From: Frigoribacterium sp. ACAM 257
GTDB taxonomy: Bacteria > Actinomycetota > Actinomycetes > Actinomycetales > Microbacteriaceae
DNA length: 64,000 nucleotides
Reading direction: 5' to 3'
Assembly: GCF_007954365.1 (NCBI RefSeq)
Contig: NZ_VOLO01000003.1
Span: 186,001-250,000, forward strand
Under the pieces are notes generated by a model, which did not search any database, had not been told where the DNA came from, and was given only the letters and a program-made list of their open reading frames with translations. A program made the position numbers and the translations under genes. Position 1 is the first letter of the stretch. Each line of letters opens with the position of its first letter. This document shows positions 35,563 to 45,575 of the stretch, piece after piece.

Positions 35563-37316
35563 GCGACACCTCCACCCGACCCGCCGAGGCGACCACCGCC
35601 TCCGGCGCGACGCCCCTGCTCGAGATCAAGGGCCTGAAGATCGGGTTCCGCACCCAGTCGGGCTACGTCGACGCCGTCCGCGGCGTGGACTTCACGATGA
35701 TGCCGGGCGAGCGCCTCGCCATCGTGGGCGAGTCCGGCTCGGGCAAGTCGACCACCGCGACCTCGATCATCGACCTCCTGCCCGGCACGGGAGAGGTCAC
35801 GGGCGGTCAGATCCTCTTCGAGGGCAAGGACCTCACGAAGGCCTCCGCCGCCGAGATGCAGGCGATCCGCGGTCGCGACATCGGCTACGTCCCGCAGGAC
35901 CCGATGTCGAACCTCAACCCCGTGTGGAGCATCGGCTTCCAGGTCGAGGAGGCGATCCGTGCGAACGGCGTCGCCACCGGCAAGCAGGCGGTCCGGCAGA
36001 GAGCGATCGAGGTGCTGCAGGAGGCGGGGCTCGGCGACGCCGACCAGCGCCTCAAACAGTTCCCCCACCAGTTCTCGGGCGGCATGCGCCAGCGCGTGCT
36101 GATCGGGATCGGCCTCTCGTCGCACCCCAAGCTGCTCATCGCCGACGAGCCGACCTCGGCCCTCGACGTGACCGTGCAGCGGCGCATCCTCGACCACCTC
36201 GAGACGCTGACGCGCGACTACGGCACCTCGGTGCTCTTCATCACGCACGACCTCGGCCTCGCGGCCGAGCGCGCCGAGAAGCTCGTGGTCATGTACAAGG
36301 GCCGCGTGGTCGAGTCCGGTCCCTCGAAGGAGATCCTGGCCAACCCCCAGCACCCCTACACGAAGCGCCTGGTCGCGGCGGCCCCCAGCCTCGCCAGCCG
36401 TCGGATCCAGTCGACGATCGAGCCCACGCACAGCCACGCGGGCGAGGTCAGCGACGAGGGCGCCGACGACGCCGACCTGATCGCCCGTGCCCGTCAGCGC
36501 GAGGAGCTCGGCCGCACGAACGCCGAGTTCATCAAGGTCGAGAACCTCTCGAAGGTCTACGCGATCCGCCAGGGCGGCTTCAAGACCACCGAGCTGCGGG
36601 CCGTCGACGACGTCTCGTTCTCGATCCCGCGCGGCACGACGACGGCTCTCGTCGGCGAGTCGGGCTCGGGCAAGTCGACCGTGGCCAAGCTGGTGCTGCA
36701 GCTCGAGGGCATCACCTCGGGCACCGTGAAGATCGACGGCCAGAGCGTCGGGGCGCTGAAGGGCTCGGAGCTCTTCGGGTTCCGTCGGCGCGTGCAGCCG
36801 GTCTTCCAGGACCCGTACGGCTCGCTCGACCCGATGTACAGCGTCGGGAACACGATCGCCGAGCCGCTCGTCACGCACGGCATCGGCGACCACAAGAGCC
36901 GCCAGGCCCGGGTGCACGAGCTGCTGAACCAGGTCTCGCTGCCGGTCTCGATGATCAACCGCTACCCGGGCGAGCTCTCGGGCGGACAGCGTCAGCGCAT
37001 CGCGGTGGCGAGGGCGCTCGCGCTCAAGCCCGACGTGATCGTGCTCGACGAGGCCGTCTCGGCCCTCGACGTGCTCGTGCAGGGGCAGGTGCTCGACCTG
37101 CTCACCGACCTGCAGACCGAGCTGGGCCTGACGTACCTCTTCATCACGCACGACCTCGCGGTCGTCCGGCTCATCGCCGACAACGTCTGCGTCATGCAGA
37201 AGGGCCGGATCGTCGAGTCGGGCACCACCGACGAGATCTTCGCGAACCCGTCGCAGCAGTACACCCGCGAGCTGCTCGAGGCCATCCCGGGCGCGCAGTT
37301 CGAGTTCGGCCGCTGA
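35559..37316 (+). CDS. Double ABC ATPase, oligopeptide type (OppD-OppF)
   Basis: This 585-residue fused ATPase has domain 1 with [26 protein letters not shown] and [13 protein letters not shown]. Domain 2 has a second [26 protein letters not shown] and [13 protein letters not shown]. Between them is [22 protein letters not shown]. The tail GAQFEFGR is the OppF-like end. ATG overlaps the preceding stop. It completes a four-gene importer; a strong terminator follows. It parallels the ATPase at 13970 but has its own promoter and no attached hydrolase or regulator. Confidence 0.94.
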   Translation: MSDTSTRPAEATTASGATPLLEIKGLKIGFRTQSGYVDAVRGVDFTMMPGERLAIVGESGSGKSTTATSIIDLLPGTGEVTGGQILFEGKDLTKASAAEMQAIRGRDIGYVPQDPMSNLNPVWSIGFQVEEAIRANGVATGKQAVRQRAIEVLQEAGLGDADQRLKQFPHQFSGGMRQRVLIGIGLSSHPKLLIADEPTSALDVTVQRRILDHLETLTRDYGTSVLFITHDLGLAAERAEKLVVMYKGRVVESGPSKEILANPQHPYTKRLVAAAPSLASRRIQSTIEPTHSHAGEVSDEGADDADLIARARQREELGRTNAEFIKVENLSKVYAIRQGGFKTTELRAVDDVSFSIPRGTTTALVGESGSGKSTVAKLVLQLEGITSGTVKIDGQSVGALKGSELFGFRRRVQPVFQDPYGSLDPMYSVGNTIAEPLVTHGIGDHKSRQARVHELLNQVSLPVSMINRYPGELSGGQRQRIAVARALALKPDVIVLDEAVSALDVLVQGQVLDLLTDLQTELGLTYLFITHDLAVVRLIADNVCVMQKGRIVESGTTDEIFANPSQQYTRELLEAIPGAQFEFGR

Positions 37317-37344
37317 GCGGCCGACACCCGGCAGCGAGCCCGTG

Positions 37345-37389
37345 AAGGGGCCCTCCGACCGTGCCGAGAGCACGGGGGAGGGCCCCTTT
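37345..37389 (+). terminator. Nested hairpin terminator with short U-tract
   Basis: AAGGGGCCCTCC pairs with GGAGGGCCCCTTT, and an inner stem CCGTGC/GCACGG lies in the loop. TTTA ends it. It separates the oligopeptide operon from typA; TAGACT at 37401-37406 is the likely -10 for typA. Confidence 0.75.
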
Positions 37390-37466
37390 ACCACGTGCCG
37401 TAGACTGTTCCCGCCGGGCCCCGTCCCGACCACCTCCCCCTGACTCTTCTCGTAAGGAATACATCC

Positions 37467-39377
<1,911 letters not shown>

Positions 39378-39413
39378 CCAGCACCCGCTCTGGCCGACCC
39401 GGCCAGGTCACGA

Positions 39414-39449
39414 AGGAGGCGCCCCGCACCAGTGCGGGGCGCCTCCTTC
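39414..39449 (+). terminator. Perfect 16-bp stem terminator after typA
   Basis: AAGGAGGCGCCCCGCA, loop CCAG, exact complement ending CTCCTT. Confidence 0.8.
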
Positions 39450-39504
39450 GCTGTCCGCCCTGCAACCCGAGCACCCACCCGGCATCGCCCTGTCCGCGGA
39501 ATCC

Positions 39505-39578
39505 GTCGAGGGCGGGTCATCGTCGCCGAGGGCGGGTAGCCGGCGACCCGCCCTCGGCACAGCTGACCCGCCCTCGAC
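39505..39578. repeat. Nested double palindrome (REP-like)
   Basis: The outer arms GTCGAGGGCGGGTCA (39505-39519) and TGACCCGCCCTCGAC (39564-39578) enclose inner arms GCCGAGGGCGGGT (39525-39537) and ACCCGCCCTCGGC (39546-39558). The core GAGGGCGGGT thus occurs four times, twice in each direction. It lies after the typA terminator and is not needed to explain either neighbour. Confidence 0.7.
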
Positions 39579-39635
39579 GTGAATTGGGTGGCTGCAGGCG
39601 GCGCACGTTCCACGGTGCCGCACAGCGGCGGGCGC

Positions 39636-39649
39636 TACGGTCGTCGCCG
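39636..39649 (+). promoter_or_regulatory. Leaderless promoter -10 for the lipoprotein gene
   Basis: TACGGT (39636-39641), seven nt, GTG at 39649. Confidence 0.5.
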
Positions 39650-40167
39650 TGACCACGCTGACCCGCACCCCCCGCACCCGTCTCGTCCGCTCCGCCTCGG
39701 CCCTGCTGCTGGCCGGCGGGGTCGTCGTCGGCCTCACCGCCTGCGGCGAGGGCTCGATGGTCGACAACATCGTGGGCAGCGCCGTCGACCAGGGCGTCGA
39801 GAGCGTGCGCGGCACCGTCGAGGACGCGGTGGGCGACGTGCTCGGCGGCGCGAGCGTGTCGACCGACGGCACCCTGCCCGACTCGTTCCCCGCCGACGTG
39901 CCCCTGCTCGACGGCACGGTCCGCGGCGGGGGAGCGGGTCCCGACGGCACCGGCTGGGTCGCTCAGTTGACGGTCGGCAGCCTCGACGACTTCGCCACGG
40001 CCCAGACCCAGCTCGAGGGCGCCGGCTACACGGCGAGCGGCGTGAACGTCGACGGCGACACGGCGCTGGGCACGTTCACCGGCGCGACCCACCGCGTGGT
40101 GCTCACGCTCACGACGCAGTCGTCGGACGGCGCCGTCGTCGCGACCTACGTCGTCACGCCGGTCTAG
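39649..40167 (+). CDS. Hypothetical lipoprotein
   Basis: This 172-residue exported lipoprotein has the signal TRTPRTRLVRSASALLLAGGVVVGLTAC (lipobox LTAC). A helical stretch with spaced Val/Gly (MVDNIVGSAVDQGVESVRGTVEDAV) and then a small beta-rich domain (GWVAQLTVGSLDDFATAQTQLEGAGYTASG) resemble short secreted proteins of actinobacteria with no known role. The GTG start is supported by the -10 just before it. It converges with efeB, with a CAGG repeat between. Not recognised as any named family. Confidence 0.7.
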   Translation: MTTLTRTPRTRLVRSASALLLAGGVVVGLTACGEGSMVDNIVGSAVDQGVESVRGTVEDAVGDVLGGASVSTDGTLPDSFPADVPLLDGTVRGGGAGPDGTGWVAQLTVGSLDDFATAQTQLEGAGYTASGVNVDGDTALGTFTGATHRVVLTLTTQSSDGAVVATYVVTPV

Positions 40168-40176
40168 GCAGGCCAG

Positions 40177-40200
40177 CAGGCAGGCAGGCAGGCAGGCAGG
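40177..40200. repeat. Six CAGG tetranucleotide repeats
   Basis: (CAGG)x6 in the 78-nt gap between convergent genes. Slippage-prone; no gene is affected at this copy number. Confidence 0.85.
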
Positions 40201-40245
40201 TCGGCCGGCACCCGCCGGTCACGTCCTGGCCGAGGGAGGCGCGGC

Positions 40246-41595
40246 TCAGCCCAGCAGGGTCTCGCCGACCCAGCCGCCCTGGCTCGCCCCCGGCGGCACG
40301 GCGAAGAGACCCGAGCCGACGTGCTTCAGGTACTCGTTCATCCTGTCGTCGCGCGCGAGCGCAGTCTGGATCGGCACGAACTGCCGGCGTGGGTCGCGCT
40401 GGAACGCGATGAAGAAGAGCCCGGCGTCGAGCCGTCCGAGCGAGTCGTTGCCGTCGACGAAGTTGTAGCCGCGGCGCAGCAGGGTCGCCCCGCCGTTCTG
40501 GTCCGGGTGGGCGAGCGCCACGTGCGAGTCGACGGCGATGGCCGGGCCGGAGCCGTCTGCCGCCGCGGCGGCGAAGTCGGGCGCCGTGAACTCGGATCCG
40601 CCAGAGAGCGGAGCGCCCTCGCCCTTGTCGCGGCCGACGACCGTCTGCTGCTCGGCGAGCGAGGCGTGGTCCCAGGTCTCGATGGTCATGCGGATCTTGC
40701 GCGCGACGAGGTAGGAGCCGCCTTCCATCCAGTCGGCGCCGTCGCTGCCGGCGGCCCACACGCCCTGCTCGACGGCGGCGCCGTCCTCGGCGCGCAGGTT
40801 CGCCGTGCCGTCCTTGAACCCGAACAGGTTGCGCGGCGTCGACTGGCCCCGGGTCGTCGACGAGGTCCGGCCGAAGCCGAGCTGCGACCAGCGGAGCGAC
40901 GCCCGGCCGAAGGCGATGCGCGAGAGGTTCCGCACGGCGTGCACCGCGACCTGGGGGTCGTCGCTGCAGGCCTGGACGCAGAGGTCACCGCCGGTCAGCG
41001 CCTCCTCGAGCTGGTCGCCGGAGAAGTGCGGCAGGTCGACGAGCGCGGCGGGCCGCTGCGAGGCGATGCCGTACCTGTCGGTGCCGGTCGCGTCGGTGAA
41101 GAGGGTCGGCCCGAAGCCGATCGTGATCGTGAGCCCGGCGGCGGGCAGCCCCGTCGCCTCCCCGGTGTCGTCGGGCGGCGCGAGGGGCGAGCCCCCGGTC
41201 GCCCCCGCCTCGCTGACGTCGAGGCCCTGCGTGAGGCGGGCCGCGGCGGCGCTCCAGTCCTGCAGCAGCTCGACGAGGTCTCGCCGCGTAGTGCCGGCGG
41301 CCATGTCGAACGAGGCGAAGTGCAGCCTGTCCTGCGCGGCGGTGGTGATGCCCGACTGGTGACGGCCGGCGAACGGGTAGCGAGCCGCGGCGCCGGAGGT
41401 GCCCTGCGCGTGGGCGTGCAGGGCCCGGTCGCTGCCGACCCCGACCCCGACGCCCAGGGCGCCCGCGCCGACGCCGGTGCCGATCAGGCCCAGCAGCCCT
41501 CGGCGGGACAGCCCGCGCGCGGGGGCGTCCCGACCGGCGGTCTCGCCGCCCGCAGCCTGTTCGCCCGTCGCGCCCCGCGCCTCCTCGTCCGTCAT
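40246..41595 (-). CDS. efeB: Dyp-type heme peroxidase/deferrochelatase EfeB
   Basis: This 449-residue Tat-exported enzyme has a signal SRRGLLGLIGTGVGAGALG. The Dyp landmarks are GFKDGTANL (the GxxDG motif) and the proximal heme His in DSHVALAHPDQNGGATLLRRGYNF. It ends HVGSGLFAVPPGASQGGWVGETLL. EfeB acts outside the membrane and works with EfeO and EfeU in ferrous/ferric iron uptake, possibly by oxidising Fe(II) or taking iron from heme. ATG at 41595 is 20 nt after the efeO stop, so it is the third gene of efeUOB. Confidence 0.93.
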   Translation of the reverse strand: MTDEEARGATGEQAAGGETAGRDAPARGLSRRGLLGLIGTGVGAGALGVGVGVGSDRALHAHAQGTSGAAARYPFAGRHQSGITTAAQDRLHFASFDMAAGTTRRDLVELLQDWSAAAARLTQGLDVSEAGATGGSPLAPPDDTGEATGLPAAGLTITIGFGPTLFTDATGTDRYGIASQRPAALVDLPHFSGDQLEEALTGGDLCVQACSDDPQVAVHAVRNLSRIAFGRASLRWSQLGFGRTSSTTRGQSTPRNLFGFKDGTANLRAEDGAAVEQGVWAAGSDGADWMEGGSYLVARKIRMTIETWDHASLAEQQTVVGRDKGEGAPLSGGSEFTAPDFAAAAADGSGPAIAVDSHVALAHPDQNGGATLLRRGYNFVDGNDSLGRLDAGLFFIAFQRDPRRQFVPIQTALARDDRMNEYLKHVGSGLFAVPPGASQGGWVGETLLG

Positions 41596-41615
41596 CGTCC
41601 GCCCTCGCGCACCCG

Positions 41616-42809
41616 TCAACCGACCAGGGTCGAGGTGAGCTCGCTGAGGGGCTCGCTCAGGGCGTTGACGGCGTCGCTCAGCTTCTTCTTGTCGGCGTCG
41701 GTCAGCTCCGTGTACGAGGGGTAGCTGGTCTCGAGGCTGCCGTAGGACGAGAGCAGGTCCTCGAGCGCTGCGAGGCGGGTGTCGATGCGGTCGACGAGCT
41801 CGGGGTCCTTGTCGGCGACGATGTCGCGCACGCCCTCGTACGCGACGCGGGCGCCCTCGAGGTTGCCCTGGAAGTCCCAGAGGTCGGTGTGCGACCAGAT
41901 CTCCTCCTCGCCGGTGATCTTGCCGGTGGCGACCTCGTCCATCAGGCCGACGGCGCCGTTGCTGATCGTGTCGATGCTGATCGAGAACTCGCTCGCCGTG
42001 ACGGCCGACTGGAGCTCGGCCGTGTCCGACGTGAGCAGGTCGGCGAAGCGGGTGCGCTCGTCCGGGGTGAGGGGCGTGTAGGCCTCGCCGCCGTTCTCGT
42101 CGGCGGTCGGCTGCCAGAGGTCCTTCTCGATCCGGTGCCAGCCGGTCCACTCGGTGCCGGGCTCGACGTCCGCCTCGCGGAAGTCGATCTTCGGGTCGAG
42201 GTCGCCGAACGACTCGGCGACGGGCTCGATGCGTTCGTAGTGGGCGCGGGCCGTCGGGTAGAGGCTGCGTGCCAGGTCGTCGTCGCCGGTCGTGTACGCG
42301 TCGAGGAACGCCTGGGTCGCGGGGACGAGCTGGCCGACCTGGTCCTTCACGTACCCGAGGTACGCGGCGGCGGCGGCGTCGACCTGCTCCTTCTCGGTCC
42401 CCACGGGGGTGACGTCGGCGCCCGAGTCGGTCACCGTGAACGGGGCGCGGACGCCCTCGCCGACGAGGCCGGGGATGCACGCCGTGACGTAGTCGCCGGG
42501 CTGCACCGCGACGGTCATCGAGGCGCTGGTGCCCGGCCCGATGTTCTCCTTCTCGCTGATGATGCGCAGGCCGTCGGAGGCGAGCAGCTCGAACTCGGTG
42601 TTGTCGTCGCCCGTGTTCGTCACGGTGAACGTGACGGGGCCGCTCGGCGCCGTCGTGGCCGAGAGCGAGCACGCGTCGGCGTTCCCGTCGACCGTGACGA
42701 CGGTCGCGCCGGCCGTGGCCGCGCCGCCGGGGGAGTTCGCGACGCAGCCGGTCAGCGCGAGCGCCACGAGGGCCGCTCCGGAGACGAGGGCGAGGGGTCG
42801 AGGGGTCAT
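41616..42809 (-). CDS. efeO: Iron uptake lipoprotein EfeO (cupredoxin-like plus M75 domain)
   Basis: This 397-residue lipoprotein (lipobox ALTGC) starts with a cupredoxin-like domain (VDGNADACSLSATTAPSGPVTFTVTNTGDDNTEFELL). The M75 helical domain follows and contains the metal motif HRIE in TEWTGWHRIEKDLW. It receives iron outside the cell and passes it to EfeU. The ATG at 42809 overlaps the efeU stop by four bases. Family length is normal. Its cupredoxin part has few clear copper ligands, a common feature of EfeO proteins. Confidence 0.94.
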   Translation of the reverse strand: MTPRPLALVSGAALVALALTGCVANSPGGAATAGATVVTVDGNADACSLSATTAPSGPVTFTVTNTGDDNTEFELLASDGLRIISEKENIGPGTSASMTVAVQPGDYVTACIPGLVGEGVRAPFTVTDSGADVTPVGTEKEQVDAAAAAYLGYVKDQVGQLVPATQAFLDAYTTGDDDLARSLYPTARAHYERIEPVAESFGDLDPKIDFREADVEPGTEWTGWHRIEKDLWQPTADENGGEAYTPLTPDERTRFADLLTSDTAELQSAVTASEFSISIDTISNGAVGLMDEVATGKITGEEEIWSHTDLWDFQGNLEGARVAYEGVRDIVADKDPELVDRIDTRLAALEDLLSSYGSLETSYPSYTELTDADKKKLSDAVNALSEPLSELTSTLVG

Positions 42810-43714
42810 CGGGGTGCTCCTGCGGTCGTGCGGGTGGTGGGACGGTCGGTGGGGGAGCCGCCGGCGGCGGCAGCCCCGGCGGAGGCGGCGGTCGCCTCCG
42901 CAGGACGGGTCGAGCGGCTGCGGGTGGCGCGCGCGAAGAGCGGGACGACGACGGCGACGTAGGCGAGCCAGACGCCCGCCTGCAGCCAGCTCGGCGTCGG
43001 GGTGAAGTTGACGAGGCCCTGCAGCAGGGTGCCCCACCAGCTCGTCGGGGGCACGGCGGCGCTGACGTCGAAGGCGAGGGAGGTGCGGCCCGGCAGCACG
43101 CCCGCCTCCTGCAGGTCTCCCACTCCGTAGGCGAGCACCCCGGCCGCGACGAGCACGAGCAGGTACCCCGTGACGGTGAAGAAGCGGCGGAGGTCGAGCC
43201 GGACGACCCCGCGGTAGATCGCGACCTCGATCGCGACGGCCGTGAGGATGCCCAGCAGGGCGCCGACGACCGGCGCCTCGCCGCCTCCGGTCGACTGCAC
43301 GGTCGCCCAGACGAAGAGCGCGGTCTCGATCCCCTCGCGCCCGACGGACAGGAAGGCGAGCGCGACGACCGCCCACGCGCCCCCGGCGATCGCGCGGTCG
43401 AGGCTCGACTCGAGCTCGCCGCGCATGCTGCGCGCCGTGCGGGCCATCCAGAACACCATCCAGGTGACGAACCCGACGGCGACGACCGAGAGGCCGCCGC
43501 CGATGATCTCCTGGGCCTGGAAGGTGAGGCCGTACGCGCCGAAGGTGAGCACGGCGCCGAGACCGAGCGAGAGCACGACGGCGGCGGCGACGCCGAGCCA
43601 GAGGCGGGGGAGGACGTCCCGTCGGCCGAGCTTGACGACGGCGGCGATGAGGATGCCTACGACGAGGGCGGCCTCGAGGCCCTCGCGGAGTCCGATGAGG
43701 TAGTTGGCGAGCAC
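42806..43714 (-). CDS. efeU: High-affinity iron permease EfeU (Ftr1 type)
   Basis: This 302-residue membrane protein carries the two REGxE iron motifs in membrane helices: YLIGLREGLEAALVVG near the N-terminus and FLSVGREGIETALFVWA in the middle. There are about seven helices. It transports iron through the membrane with EfeO and EfeB. First gene of the operon; the iron box at 43777-43795 lies about 63 nt upstream. The C-terminal 40 residues are Ala/Gly/Thr-rich and cytoplasmic. Confidence 0.95.
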   Translation of the reverse strand: MLANYLIGLREGLEAALVVGILIAAVVKLGRRDVLPRLWLGVAAAVVLSLGLGAVLTFGAYGLTFQAQEIIGGGLSVVAVGFVTWMVFWMARTARSMRGELESSLDRAIAGGAWAVVALAFLSVGREGIETALFVWATVQSTGGGEAPVVGALLGILTAVAIEVAIYRGVVRLDLRRFFTVTGYLLVLVAAGVLAYGVGDLQEAGVLPGRTSLAFDVSAAVPPTSWWGTLLQGLVNFTPTPSWLQAGVWLAYVAVVVPLFARATRSRSTRPAEATAASAGAAAAGGSPTDRPTTRTTAGAPR

Positions 43715-43776
43715 GGGCGACGGCTTTCGAGAGAGGGGGCGTGCGGCGGTGGGGTGACCGCGACCGGTCCGGGTAG

Positions 43777-43795
43777 TTTGGTTAGGCTAACCTCA
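43777..43795 (-). promoter_or_regulatory. DtxR/IdeR-type iron box upstream of efeUOB
   Basis: TTTGGTTAGGCTAACCTCA matches the DtxR/IdeR consensus at 17 of 19 positions, better than the box at 4091. It sits in the efe promoter region; on the + side it is 41 nt before the -10 of the mshB-like gene. Confidence 0.9.
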
Positions 43796-43835
43796 CCAGC
43801 TTCCCGGGCCGGACCGACCATAGTGCGGCGCGGCA

Positions 43836-43850
43836 TATCCTGTCCAGTGA
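43836..43850 (+). promoter_or_regulatory. Leaderless promoter -10 for the mshB-like gene
   Basis: TATCCT (43836-43841), eight nt, ATG at 43850. The alternative GTG at 43847 is one codon upstream. Confidence 0.5.
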
Positions 43851-45196
43851 TGACGTACTTCGGCTCCGCCTCCGATGCCCGCCAGGGCGACGCCCGCCCT
43901 GGTCAGCCCTCCGCCCTGCGGGCCGAGCGGGTCCTCTTCGTGCACGCGCACCCCGACGACGAGACGATCGCGACGGGCGGCACGATCGCCGCGCTGGTCG
44001 ACGCCGGCGCCGAGGTGACGATCGTCACCTGCACCCGCGGCGAGCTCGGCGAGGTCATGCCCGACGACCTGGCCCGGCTCCGCGGCGACGAGGCCGCCCT
44101 CGCCGCCCACCGCGAGGGAGAGATCGCCGAGGCGATGCGCGATCTCGGCGTCCGCGACCACCGGTTCCTCGGCGACCCCGAGGCGCGCACCCACGGGCTG
44201 CCGGCGCGGGTCTACCGCGACAGCGGCATGGTCTGGCGCTCTGACGGCGTTGCTGGCCCGACCCCCGACCTGCACGGCGCCGCCTTCTGCGCCGCCGAGT
44301 TCGGCGAGATCGTGTCCGACCTCCAGGCCGTGGTCGAGTCGGTGCGGCCGACGGCGATCGTCAGCTACGACGAGGACGGCGGCTACCACCACCCCGACCA
44401 CGTCCGGGCCAACCGGGCGGCCGTCCGCGTCGCGCGCCTGGCCGAGGTGCCCTTCTTCGCCGTCGTCGCCGGCGCCGAGGAGGCGACGGGGGCCGAGGCA
44501 GAGGCGCTCGCCGCCGACGACTCCGTCCGCACGGTGGACGTCCGCGCGTCGACCGCCCGCCGGCTCGCGGCGCTCCGCCGGTACCGCACCCAGGTCGAGG
44601 TCGTCGACCTGCCCCGGGGCGCGGCGGGCATCCGCTTCCCCCACGGCGCCGTCACGCCCGTGGGCACGAGCGAGTCGTTCCGCTTCGTGCCGGAGCCCGA
44701 CTCCCGCGCGGCGGGGCCCGCCGGCGCCTCCGAGTTCGCCGACATGACCACCGGCGGCCGCGTGGCGACCACGGTGCTCGCCCTCGCCGCGGGAGCCGTC
44801 TTCGGGGCCCTCGGCACGGTCGCCCACCAGGGCACGGTCACCGTCGCCGGTGCGCCGATCTGGTCCGGGCTCGTCCTGTCGCTGGTGATGGCCGCGGCGC
44901 TGCTGGCCGGCATGCGGCTCCTCTTCGGCTCCCGGGTCGTCGCCGTCGCCGTCGCGCTCGGCCTGCTCGGCGCCGCGGCCCTGCTGTCCCAGCCGGGAGC
45001 AGGCGGCTCGGCGCTGGTGCCGGCGAACGGCCCCGGCTACGCGTGGACCTTCGGGCCCCTGCTGATCGCGATGGTCGTGATCGCCTGGCCGAGCCTGCCC
45101 CAGCGGGGCACCGGGCACGACGGCGGGTCGACCGCATCCGAGTCCGCCTCCGCGCCGACCGCCTCCTCCGCCGGCACCCAGCCGACGGCGCGATAG
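43850..45196 (+). CDS. MshB-like PIG-L deacetylase fused to a C-terminal membrane domain
   Basis: This 448-residue protein has two parts. Residues about 25-290 are a zinc-dependent PIG-L/MshB deacetylase: VHAHPDDETIATGG, the CTRGELGEV loop, YRDSGM and the second metal motif YHHPDHV. This matches N-acetyl-glucosaminyl-inositol deacetylase of mycothiol synthesis. Residues about 300-430 hold four hydrophobic segments (starting TGGRVATTVLALAAGAVFGALG) like a small membrane protein, possibly DUF6113-type, that is often encoded next to mshB in actinobacteria. The fusion would place the active site at the membrane. fdxA and dapC follow, as in other actinobacteria. Confidence 0.85.
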   Translation: MTYFGSASDARQGDARPGQPSALRAERVLFVHAHPDDETIATGGTIAALVDAGAEVTIVTCTRGELGEVMPDDLARLRGDEAALAAHREGEIAEAMRDLGVRDHRFLGDPEARTHGLPARVYRDSGMVWRSDGVAGPTPDLHGAAFCAAEFGEIVSDLQAVVESVRPTAIVSYDEDGGYHHPDHVRANRAAVRVARLAEVPFFAVVAGAEEATGAEAEALAADDSVRTVDVRASTARRLAALRRYRTQVEVVDLPRGAAGIRFPHGAVTPVGTSESFRFVPEPDSRAAGPAGASEFADMTTGGRVATTVLALAAGAVFGALGTVAHQGTVTVAGAPIWSGLVLSLVMAAALLAGMRLLFGSRVVAVAVALGLLGAAALLSQPGAGGSALVPANGPGYAWTFGPLLIAMVVIAWPSLPQRGTGHDGGSTASESASAPTASSAGTQPTAR

Positions 45197-45235
45197 GCTG
45201 GACCCTCTGCCCGAGGTGAAGGGAACCCCCCGAAC

Positions 45236-45562
45236 GTGACGTATGTGATCGCACTGCCCTGTGTGGATGTCAAAGACCGTGCCTGCATCGACGAGTGCCC
45301 CGTCGACTGCATCTACGAGGGCGAACGCTCGCTCTACATCCACCCCGACGAATGCGTCGACTGCGGCGCCTGCGAGCCCGTGTGCCCCGTCGAGGCGATC
45401 TACTACGAGGACGACCTGCCCGACAAGTGGGCCGACTACTACAAGGCCAACGTCGAGTTCTTCGACGAGATCGGCTCGCCCGGCGGCGCCGCGAAGGTCG
45501 GGGTCATCGCCAAGGACCACCCCGTCATCTCGGCCCTGCCCCCGCAGGGCGCGCAGGCCTAG
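45236..45562 (+). CDS. fdxA: Seven-iron ferredoxin
   Basis: This 108-residue FdxA/FdxC-type electron carrier binds one [3Fe-4S] and one [4Fe-4S] cluster. Cys9, Cys17 and Cys50 fit the 3Fe cluster and Cys21, 40, 43 and 46 the 4Fe cluster, the same spacing as Azotobacter ferredoxin I shifted by one. The GTG is preceded by a short leader with AGGGAA, and TAGGCT (45194-45199) is the likely -10. dapC starts 13 nt after it. Redox partner unknown. Confidence 0.95.
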   Translation: MTYVIALPCVDVKDRACIDECPVDCIYEGERSLYIHPDECVDCGACEPVCPVEAIYYEDDLPDKWADYYKANVEFFDEIGSPGGAAKVGVIAKDHPVISALPPQGAQA

Positions 45563-45575
45563 GCCCCGGCCGATC

